Below are positions 1 through 5,656 of a stretch of DNA of 11,090 nucleotides, in pieces. Source of the DNA: CAZZBK01 sp964652155 (lineage in GTDB: Bacteria; Planctomycetota; Planctomycetia; Pirellulales; PNKZ01); NCBI GenBank assembly GCA_964652155.1, contig CAZZBK010000166.1, positions 1-11,090 on the forward strand, in the 5' to 3' direction. Under the pieces are notes generated by a model. It was not told the DNA's origin. It worked only from the letters and a program-made list of their open reading frames with translations, and did not search any database. Position 1 is the first letter of the stretch, and each line of letters starts with the position of its first letter. Both the position numbers and the translations under genes were made by a program.

Positions 1-19
1 GTCACATGTCACTCGCCGG

Positions 20-36
20 GGTTTGCTTCGCAAACC
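20..36. repeat. Short perfect hairpin, possibly part of a dispersed repeat
   Basis: A 7 bp perfect inverted repeat (GGTTTGC / GCAAACC) is separated by only TTC. It sits in low-complexity, C/A-rich sequence (about 1-60) that does not resemble the codon-structured DNA beginning near position 60. Compact stem-loops of this kind are often parts of intergenic repeats in large planctomycete genomes, but only one copy is visible here, so repeat status is inference. No T-run follows on either strand, so it is a poor terminator candidate. Confidence 0.4.
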
Positions 37-58
37 ACCAGCCACCCACAACGCTAAC

Positions 59-354
59 GCTCACACGGGAGATTGCCTCGGCGGGCAAATCGGCGAATAC
101 CAAAGGGCCGCCCAGGCGATGCTCTGCGACGTGCCGGTGAAGATGGACGCGGAGGGCGATTACGGTGCTGGCTATCTGGGGCTGAAGCGGTGTTACCTCA
201 GGGGGGTTACGAAACCGGCGTGGTCTCGTGGGTAGCGCCCAAGGTCGAAGGGGTGCTACGCCCGGCAATGCAACGGTTGCGCGACGCTGGACGTCTCGCC
301 CGCGAAGAGTTGCTGGCCCCTGTTGGGGCATATCGCTCGGGTGGTTGCCAATAA
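59..354 (+). pseudogene. C-terminal remnant of a neutral/alkaline ceramidase-like protein, frameshifted
   Basis: Two reading frames join into one recognisable C-terminus. Frame 2 from about position 59 reads ...GEYQRAAQAM...EGDYGAGYLGLKRCY. Frame 1 from about 197 continues PQGGYETGVVSWVAPKVEG and an amphipathic helix (VLRPAMQRLRDAGRLAREEL), ending at a TAA at 352-354. From memory of the family, planctomycete proteins with a neutral/alkaline ceramidase N-terminal domain end in a block like EYQLAAQ-M ... YGDYGPGYIG-...-QGGYETG ... VAPEVE-VL. The match is collinear across the frame change. One missing C near 196-197 (TACCT for TACCCT) would restore a single frame reading CYPQGGYETG. The rest of the gene, including the catalytic N-terminal domain, is absent: upstream sequence becomes the hairpin-bearing segment. 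The recognition is unsupported by any search. A sequencing indel could explain the frameshift but not the loss of the body of the gene within the window. Confidence 0.6.
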
Positions 355-380
355 ATCGTACTAGGCTCTTGGGGCGAATA

Positions 381-389
381 TGGTATACT
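381..389 (+). promoter_or_regulatory. Extended -10 promoter for the RNA-binding protein gene
   Basis: TGGTATACT fits the extended -10 consensus (TG, one base, then TATACT, 5 of 6 to TATAAT). No good -35 lies 16-18 bp upstream, as expected when the TG extension substitutes for it. Transcription would start near 395-397, giving a leader of about 160 nt before the coding region. Confidence 0.55.
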
Positions 390-395
390 TCTGTT

Positions 396-555
396 GGTTG
401 GTTTGACGACTCGATTCGGTGGCGTTGGTTGCCTTTTAGCCTTTTCGCTGCGTGTTTCTCGACTTTCCCACCTGGCGGATCACCAGTTTGGTCCCTTTCT
501 CATCGCCCGGAAAGCGAATTTGGGCGTGTCCTGCCTCTGTTTTTGGAGTTTTGCC
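396..555 (+). promoter_or_regulatory. Long pyrimidine-rich 5' leader of the RRM gene
   Basis: About 160 nt without a supportable gene lie between the extended -10 and the RRM start. The stretch is unusually T- and C-rich for this GC-rich window. It holds a direct repeat GCCTTTT (431-437 and 439-445) and an inverted repeat CGCCC (504-508) / GGGCG (522-526) with a 13 nt loop, 18 nt before the Shine-Dalgarno. Long leaders that control expression, often by temperature, are known for bacterial cold-shock and glycine-rich RRM genes. That this one is regulatory is inference. Confidence 0.35.
545..548 (+). promoter_or_regulatory. Ribosome binding site favouring the GTG start at 556
   Basis: GGAG ends 7 nt before GTG 556 and 13 nt before ATG 562. 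The first spacing is ideal and the second is long, so translation more likely begins at GTG (Met-Gly-Met-Lys-Leu-Tyr) than at the ATG two codons later. Confidence 0.5.
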
Positions 556-924
556 GTGGGAATGAAGTTGTACGTGGGCAATCTGAGCTACAGCGTAACC
601 AACGCCAGCTTGGAAGAGTTGTTCGCCCAATATGGTTCGGTCCGGAGCGCTCAGGTCATCCAAGACCGCGAGACCGGCCGTAGCAAGGGCTTCGGCTTCG
701 TCGAAATGAACGATGCCAATGATGCTCGTCAGGCCATCGAGGCCTTGAACGACAAGGAACACGACGGTCGCCGTTTGACCGTCAATGAAGCCCGTCCGCG
801 CGAAGAGCGTAGCGGCGGCGGTGGTGGCGGTTACGGCGGTGGTGGTGGCGGCGGCGGTCGCCGTGGCGGCGGCGGTGGCGGCTACGGCGGTGGTGGCGGT
901 GGCGGCGGCTACGGTCGCCGTTAA
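556..924 (+). CDS. Glycine-rich RRM RNA-binding protein
   Basis: A 122-residue cytoplasmic single-RRM protein (120 if it starts at ATG 562) that should bind single-stranded RNA as a chaperone or post-transcriptional regulator, like the small RRM proteins of cyanobacteria and planctomycetes. The RNP2 motif LYVGNL is at residues 5-10 and RNP1 KGFGFVEM at about 44-51, both with the aromatic residues that stack on RNA bases; the RRM covers about 4-80. Residues after the arginine/glutamate stretch (RPREERS) form a disordered tail, G6-Y-G8-RR-G6-Y-G8-YGRR, resembling RGG/glycine-rich tails that add nonspecific RNA affinity. The gene is monocistronic: an extended -10 and long leader lie upstream and a strong terminator follows 28 nt after the stop. 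Function is assigned at family level; the RNA targets are unknown. Confidence 0.93.
   Translation: MGMKLYVGNLSYSVTNASLEELFAQYGSVRSAQVIQDRETGRSKGFGFVEMNDANDARQAIEALNDKEHDGRRLTVNEARPREERSGGGGGGYGGGGGGGGRRGGGGGGYGGGGGGGGYGRR
814..909 (+). repeat. In-gene tandem duplication encoding the Gly tail
   Basis: Two units with a 51 nt period (814-864 and 865 onward) both encode six Gly, one Tyr and eight Gly; the first ends in Arg-Arg. The protein repeats are identical while the GGN third positions differ between units, so either the duplication is old or the length pattern is under selection. Confidence 0.75.
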
Positions 925-952
925 TCCACTCAGCTCATCTGCTGAATTTATT

Positions 953-990
953 CGAGGCCAGGGGAACTCCGCGTTTCCCTGGCCTCGTTT
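953..990 (+). terminator. Intrinsic terminator of the RRM gene
   Basis: An 11 bp perfect stem (CGAGGCCAGGG, 953-963, with CCCTGGCCTCG, 977-987) is extended inward by one G-T and two A-T pairs around a 7 nt loop. It is followed by TTT. It starts 28 nt after the stop codon and isolates the RRM gene from the large downstream gene. Confidence 0.8.
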
Positions 991-1096
991 CATTATGGGC
1001 TCGTTCAGGTGGCCACGGCGGCGCTCGCGTCTCGCATTTCAGCCCGGTATCATCAACAACTCGATCGGTGGTGCCCTCGCTAGCTGGAATCTACTC

Positions 1097-3682
1097 ATGT
1101 CACTCGCATGCTCGATACGCCTCGCTTTCGTACTCTGCTCCTGCTCGCTTATCGGAGTGCAGATCACCTCAGCCGCGGATGAATTGCCCAGGTCGCTCGA
1201 CCCGAGAGTCGAAATCGTGCGGTTCGCTGACTCGAGCCAGATCGTCCACCCGGTCAGCCTCGACTTCGATCGCCAAGGCCGACTGCTGGTCATCGAGAGC
1301 CACACGCATTTTCGCCCACCGCAGTACCAAGGGCCCGCACACGACCGTATTCGCATGGTCGAAGACACCGACGGAGACGGGCGCGCCGACCGCTTCACGA
1401 CCTTCTTCGAGGGGACCAAGGCGACGATGGACTTGGCCGTCCACCGTGACGGCAGCGTCTACATTGCCACCCGCAACGAAATTCTCCGCCTGCGAGACAC
1501 GAACCACGACGGCGTGGCGGACGAACAGCAGCGAATCGTGTTCCTCGACACACCGGGCAACTATCCGCACAACGGTCTGTCGGGCCTGGCGTTCGACGCA
1601 GACGGCAACCTGTTTTTCGGCATGGGAGAGAATCTTGGCGCGGCCTACAAACTCGTCGGGAGCGACGGTAGCACGCACAGCGACGAAGGTGAGGGGGGCA
1701 ACGTTTTCTGGTGTACGAGCGACGGCCAAAAGCTGCGACGCATCGCGACCGGCTTTTGGAATCCGTTCGGCTTGCAGCTCGATCCGTTCGGACGGCTCTG
1801 GTGCGTCGACAATGACCCCGACGCCGCGCCCCCCTGCCGCTTGCTGCACGTGATCGAGGGGGGCGACTACGGCTACCAATTCCGCTACGGCCGCTCAGGT
1901 CGACACGTGTTTCAAGCCTGGAACGGTCAACTGCCGGGCACGCTACCCATGGTGTCGGGGACCGGCGAAGCCCCGTGCGAAGTGCTCAACTATCAGGGCG
2001 TCAATCTCCCCGGCGAATATCGCGGCGAGTTGCTCGTGACGTCTTGGGCCGACCATCGCGTCGAGCGTTACACGCTGCGGGCGCGAGGCGCATCGTTCGT
2101 GGCCGATCGCAAACCGTTCATCCAGGGTGGCAACGATTTTCGCCCCGTCGGCTTGGCGACCGCCCCCGACGGCTCGCTCATGATCAGCGATTGGGTTCGC
2201 CGCGACTATAACCTGCACGGACAGGGTGGCCTGTGGCGCATCCGTCGCCGCGCGGATATTGCTGCCGATGTGCTCGTTCATGCTCAACCGGTCGAGACAC
2301 CTACGCCTACCGCTCCGTATCAGGAGTTGCAATCCATCGTGGCTGGTGAAGTCAAAGCGACGGTCTTAAAAACGGCTCGCGAACAACTCAATCACGATGA
2401 TCCATTCATTCGCGCAGCCGTAGGTCATCAATTGCAACGCGATCGCAAACTGCTGGATGCTCTGTTGTCAGAAAAGTTGCTTACCTCTCGACAACGCCGC
2501 GAGCTATTGCTCGCCCAGCGTGCGATTCAACCGCTTGATGCGAACTCGGCAAAGAAATGGCTCGGCGACAGCGACGAACAGGTCCGTTTTCTGGCCGTCA
2601 AATGGATCAGCGACCTCAAGCTGCTCGACGCCCGTGAACCGATCGCCAAGGCGCTCGAAGCCAGCGACCTGAACATCCGCCTGTATCAAGCCTATGCCAC
2701 GGCCCTAAGCCGGCTCGATGGCCAGGAGGTCAGCGATCAGAAGATGGCCGACCATTTTGTGAAATTGCTCAAGGACGACAGCGTGCCCTCCGCGCGGCGC
2801 ATCGCGGCGCTCCGGTTGGTGCCCTCAGCGCACAAGCAACTCACGCTCGATGTGCTCGCCAAATTGACCACAAGTCCCGACGTGGCTTTGCAGCTTGAAG
2901 CGGTTCGTTCACTGGGTGAAATCGCTCACGAAAAACGCTTCGAGTTGCTCCGGCAGATCGCTGTCGACGCCGAGCGAGACGAGTCGGTTCGCGCCGCGGC
3001 CGTCGTGGGACTCTCCGAGCAAACGCCCCCACCGATCGACATGCTCATTGAGATCGCCCAGGGCAAGTCGGCCGGCGTGCGTGACGAGGCGTTGCGGGCC
3101 CTGGCCTTCACGCCCCTCTCGGCCGCGCAGGTCGAGCGGCTCAAGCCACTCGCCTCGGCCGGAGGCTCGGCGGCGGCGCTCGTCGCGCGCGTATCAGGCG
3201 AGCCCGCGCCGACACGCCCCGCGCTGACCGACACGGCCGCGTGGCTCAAACGACTCGAAGGGAGCGCCGACCCCGCTGCGGGACAGCGCGTGTTCTTCCA
3301 TGCCAAATTAGCGGCGTGTTACCGCTGCCACCGGGTCGAGGGGCACGGCCGCGACGTGGGTCCCGACCTGAGCATGATCAGCCGCACCGAGCGACGGCAC
3401 GTGCTCGAATCGATCTTGCAGCCCAGCACGCTTGTCGCGCCTCATTACCAAGTCTGGCAAATGGCCCTCAGCGATGGCCGCACGTTGACGGGCATGTTGT
3501 TGCGCACGAACCTCGACGAGTACACGTACCTCGATCCGCAGGGGAACACCTTCACGGTCCGCACGATCGACATTGCCGAAACCCTCGCCGCTCCGCTCTC
3601 GATCATGCCCCACGGCCTGATCGACAAGTTGACCGATCAAGAGTTGCGCGATCTGCTCGCGTATCTCGGCAGCCTGAAGTAG
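1097..3682 (+). CDS. Secreted PVC-type dehydrogenase: beta-propeller, HEAT repeats, cytochrome c
   Basis: An 861-residue exported protein of the 'membrane-bound dehydrogenase / heme-binding' group typical of Planctomycetes and Verrucomicrobia. A signal peptide spans about 1-26 (cleavage near TSA|AD). A six-bladed propeller of the glucose/sorbosone dehydrogenase or NHL type covers about 35-395. It has two EF-hand-like Ca loops, DTDGDGRAD (90-98) and DTNHDGVAD (134-142), and the family phrase GFWNPFGLQLDPFGRLWCVD. Helical HEAT-like repeats follow (about 410-690). A C-terminal c-type cytochrome domain has a single CYRCH heme site (C741, C744, H745) and a likely distal Met in SIMPHGL near the end. 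The role is probably periplasmic oxidation of a sugar or other polyol with electron transfer through the heme; the substrate cannot be read from sequence. ATG 1097 is preferred over in-frame starts from 995 because it opens directly on a signal peptide and has GGAA 7 nt upstream. No partner gene is adjacent. Confidence 0.88.
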   Translation: MSLACSIRLAFVLCSCSLIGVQITSAADELPRSLDPRVEIVRFADSSQIVHPVSLDFDRQGRLLVIESHTHFRPPQYQGPAHDRIRMVEDTDGDGRADRFTTFFEGTKATMDLAVHRDGSVYIATRNEILRLRDTNHDGVADEQQRIVFLDTPGNYPHNGLSGLAFDADGNLFFGMGENLGAAYKLVGSDGSTHSDEGEGGNVFWCTSDGQKLRRIATGFWNPFGLQLDPFGRLWCVDNDPDAAPPCRLLHVIEGGDYGYQFRYGRSGRHVFQAWNGQLPGTLPMVSGTGEAPCEVLNYQGVNLPGEYRGELLVTSWADHRVERYTLRARGASFVADRKPFIQGGNDFRPVGLATAPDGSLMISDWVRRDYNLHGQGGLWRIRRRADIAADVLVHAQPVETPTPTAPYQELQSIVAGEVKATVLKTAREQLNHDDPFIRAAVGHQLQRDRKLLDALLSEKLLTSRQRRELLLAQRAIQPLDANSAKKWLGDSDEQVRFLAVKWISDLKLLDAREPIAKALEASDLNIRLYQAYATALSRLDGQEVSDQKMADHFVKLLKDDSVPSARRIAALRLVPSAHKQLTLDVLAKLTTSPDVALQLEAVRSLGEIAHEKRFELLRQIAVDAERDESVRAAAVVGLSEQTPPPIDMLIEIAQGKSAGVRDEALRALAFTPLSAAQVERLKPLASAGGSAAALVARVSGEPAPTRPALTDTAAWLKRLEGSADPAAGQRVFFHAKLAACYRCHRVEGHGRDVGPDLSMISRTERRHVLESILQPSTLVAPHYQVWQMALSDGRTLTGMLLRTNLDEYTYLDPQGNTFTVRTIDIAETLAAPLSIMPHGLIDKLTDQELRDLLAYLGSLK

Positions 3683-3697
3683 CTCAACTTGACCCCC

Positions 3698-3726
3698 TTG
3701 GATAAAAGCCAGTCACGACCTACACT
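3698..3726 (+). promoter_or_regulatory. Possible promoter of the soluble pyrophosphatase gene
   Basis: TTGGAT (3698-3703) and TACACT (3721-3726) are spaced by 17 bp and lie 46 nt upstream of the ATG. Each half is only a partial sigma-70 match (3 of 6 and 4 of 6). No terminator is visible between the preceding gene (ends 3682) and this site, so read-through is also possible. Confidence 0.25.
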
Positions 3727-3772
3727 CTCGGGTAGTAACCGTATGTCCAATTGATTGAGAGAGACCGATCCC

Positions 3773-4321
3773 ATGACCCACGCTTGGCACGATGTCACCC
3801 CGGGCGAAAAACTGCCGCATGAGTTCATGACGGTGATCGAGATCCCGATGGGTTCGAGCGTCAAGTACGAGTTGGACAAAGAGACCGGCTTGATCAAGCT
3901 CGACCGCGTGCTGTACTCGGCCGTCTATTACCCGGCCAACTACGGTTTCATTCCGCAAACGCTGGCCGAAGACGACGATCCGCTCGACGTGCTGGTGTTG
4001 TGTCAGGAGCCGGTCGCGCCGCTCACGCTCGTCAAGGCCCGCGCGATCGGGTTGATGACGATGGTCGACAGCGGCAAGAAAGACCACAAGATTCTGGCCG
4101 TCGCCCTGCACGACCCTGAGTACAACGGGTTCCGCGAGGCGACCGAGCTACCGGTTCACCGCCTGAGCATGCTGCGACGGTTCTTCCAGGACTACAAGAC
4201 ACTCGAAGGCAAGGCGGTCGAGGTGGACGATTTCGAACCCACTCACGCCGCACTGCCGATCATCGACCAGGCGCTGCACGCCTACAGTTCGCAACGTCGC
4301 CGCGGCTTTGCGAGCAAGTAA
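3773..4321 (+). CDS. ppa: Soluble family I inorganic pyrophosphatase
   Basis: A 182-residue cytoplasmic enzyme hydrolysing PPi to two phosphates (EC 3.6.1.1), which pulls nucleic acid, sugar-nucleotide and aminoacyl-tRNA synthesis forward. The length matches bacterial hexameric family I enzymes. Active-site residues are in place: E23 in VIEIP, K31 and E33, R45, Y57 in YYPANYGFIPQT, the signature DDDPLD with D67, D69 and D72, then D99, D104 and K106, and Y141-K142. These sit within two or three positions of the E. coli enzyme. ATG 3773 is chosen because it gives the usual N-terminal length; an upstream TTG at 3755 would add only six residues of no family character. The Shine-Dalgarno is weak (GAGAGAG about 10 nt upstream). 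The gene converges with the dehydratase gene, leaving 30 bp between stops and no obvious terminator there. The second base of the DxDPxD signature is D rather than the usual G. Confidence 0.96.
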   Translation: MTHAWHDVTPGEKLPHEFMTVIEIPMGSSVKYELDKETGLIKLDRVLYSAVYYPANYGFIPQTLAEDDDPLDVLVLCQEPVAPLTLVKARAIGLMTMVDSGKKDHKILAVALHDPEYNGFREATELPVHRLSMLRRFFQDYKTLEGKAVEVDDFEPTHAALPIIDQALHAYSSQRRRGFASK

Positions 4322-4351
4322 GCTCGGTCGTTCGTTGTCGAGAACACGCCC

Positions 4352-5416
4352 CTACACGGCCGACGAGAGCCCGAGCCGTTCGCGTCGATACGTGCCGCTG
4401 GTGACCCCATCGACCCAATCGCGGTTCGACAAATACCAGGCGATCGTCTGCTCGAGCGCCGTCTCGAAAACCTGTGAGGGCTTCCAACCCAGCTCGCGCT
4501 CGATCTTGCTGGCGTCGATGGCGTAGCGGCGATCGTGTCCCGGCCGGTCCTTGACATACGTGATCAGCGACCGGCAGGGCGCGTGCTTGAGCTGTGGTCG
4601 CAAACGATCGACCGTGTCGCAAATCGCATGCACGACTTGCAAGTTGGTCCGCTCGCAATTGCCGCCGATGTTATACGTCTCGCCGACGCTGCCAGCCTCC
4701 AGCACGCGGACAATCGCCCGGCAGTGGTCTTCCACGAACAGCCAATCGCGGATGTTCTGGCCATCGCCATAGACCGGCAACGGCTTCCCTTCCAGGGCGT
4801 TGAGAATCATCAACGGGATGAGCTTCTCGGGAAATTGATACGGGCCGTAGTTGTTCGAGCAGTTCGTCACGAGCGTCGGCAGGCCATAGGTGTGATGATA
4901 CGCGCGTACGAAGTGGTCACTCGAGGCCTTCGAGGCCGAGTAGGGCGAGTTGGGTGAGTAGGCCGTGCTCTCGAGGAATTTGCCTTGCGGCCCGAGCGAG
5001 CCATACACCTCGTCGGTCGAGACATGCAAGAAACGAAACTCGTTTCGTTCGCTTTCACTCAACCGTTGGAAATACGCCCGAGTGGCTTCGAGCAGCGTGA
5101 AGGTGCCGACCACGTTGGTCTGCACAAACGCGGCGGGGCCGTCGATCGAGCGGTCGACATGCGACTCGGCGGCAAAATTCACGATCGCCGACGGACGATG
5201 CTCATCGAGCAACCGCGCAATCAGCAGCGCGTCGCAGATGTCTCCCTGCACGAACACGTGTTGCGGGTCGTCGCTGATCGAATCGAGCGAGTCGAGATTG
5301 CCGGCGTAGGTCAACTTGTCGAGATTGACCAGCGTGCCGCGAGCCTCGCCGAGCCACATGCGGACAAAGCAGCCGCCAATGAAACCGGCTCCGCCGGTGA
5401 CCAGAATCGTGCTCAT
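4352..5416 (-). CDS. rfbB: dTDP-glucose 4,6-dehydratase
   Basis: A 354-residue extended short-chain dehydrogenase (also called RmlB, EC 4.2.1.46) converting dTDP-glucose to dTDP-4-keto-6-deoxyglucose, the entry to dTDP-rhamnose and other deoxysugars for surface glycans. The NAD-binding Rossmann motif GGAGFIG is at residues 8-14. The catalytic STDEVYG supplies T134, D135 and E136, and the SDR pair YSASK supplies Y159 and K163. Further family phrases are NFAAESHVDRS, NCSNNYGPYQFPEKLIP, NIRDWLFVEDHC and RPGHDRRYAID. Length and start fit the family exactly. A GAGGAG site lies 6 nt upstream of the ATG. The other dTDP-rhamnose genes (rmlA, rmlC, rmlD) are not in this window, so the product may be used for another deoxysugar or those genes lie elsewhere. 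It is transcribed divergently from the flippase gene. Confidence 0.97.
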   Translation of the reverse strand: MSTILVTGGAGFIGGCFVRMWLGEARGTLVNLDKLTYAGNLDSLDSISDDPQHVFVQGDICDALLIARLLDEHRPSAIVNFAAESHVDRSIDGPAAFVQTNVVGTFTLLEATRAYFQRLSESERNEFRFLHVSTDEVYGSLGPQGKFLESTAYSPNSPYSASKASSDHFVRAYHHTYGLPTLVTNCSNNYGPYQFPEKLIPLMILNALEGKPLPVYGDGQNIRDWLFVEDHCRAIVRVLEAGSVGETYNIGGNCERTNLQVVHAICDTVDRLRPQLKHAPCRSLITYVKDRPGHDRRYAIDASKIERELGWKPSQVFETALEQTIAWYLSNRDWVDGVTSGTYRRERLGLSSAV

Positions 5417-5422
5417 CCCCTA

Positions 5423-5428
5423 CTCCTC
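5423..5428 (-). promoter_or_regulatory. Strong Shine-Dalgarno of the dehydratase gene
   Basis: On the minus strand GAGGAG precedes the ATG at 5416 with a 6 nt spacer. It is the best ribosome binding site in the window and fixes the start codon. Confidence 0.75.
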
Positions 5429-5467
5429 GCAAGTGTTCCATCGCGGGTGAATGCCGCTACCCAAGGC

Positions 5468-5496
5468 ATTCTACCGTCGACGGCAAAAGTTGTCGC
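5468..5496 (-). promoter_or_regulatory. Candidate dehydratase promoter with a palindrome in its spacer
   Basis: Read on the minus strand, GCGACA (5491-5496) and TAGAAT (5468-5473, 5 of 6 to the -10 consensus) are separated by exactly 17 bp. The -35 is partial (4 of 6). A perfect 10 bp palindrome CCGTCGACGG (5474-5483) lies in the spacer, where a repressor or other regulator could bind. The start would be near 5461, giving a leader of about 45 nt. Confidence 0.4.
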
Positions 5497-5611
5497 ATTT
5501 AATCGTTACGACCGACACGAGCCGATCGGTGCGGTGGCTCGCGCGTGCGGCCCACTAATCTTAACGTAGCTTATCGCTGGGGCGACGAGACGCGCCGTAG
5601 GCTTGTTTTCC

Positions 5612-5627
5612 GGAGCGGTTCCGCTCC
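5612..5627. repeat. Hairpin in the leader of the flippase gene
   Basis: GGAGCGG and CCGCTCC form a perfect inverted repeat separated by TT (a 6 bp stem with a GTTC loop is the realistic fold). It lies 30 nt upstream of the flippase start. No T-run follows on the plus strand, so termination is unlikely. It could be a leader structure or a small dispersed palindrome. Confidence 0.4.
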
Positions 5628-5656
5628 CCGACCTGATGGCCCCCTGGTGAGCTAGC

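Noticed and set aside
2..331. Minus-strand open frame of 109 codons at the left edge
   Set aside because: Its Arg/Pro-rich translation has no family character, and it lies opposite the better-supported ceramidase-like remnant; its end is simply the hairpin segment read in reverse.
436..993. Minus-strand open frame of 185 codons opposite the RRM gene
   Set aside because: It is rich in Ala/Thr runs created by reading the Gly repeats in reverse, and it crosses the terminator.
785..1096. N-terminal extension of the PVC-type dehydrogenase
   Set aside because: The open frame runs back through the Gly repeat region and the terminator of the preceding gene. A proper signal peptide begins only at ATG 1097, which also has a ribosome site.
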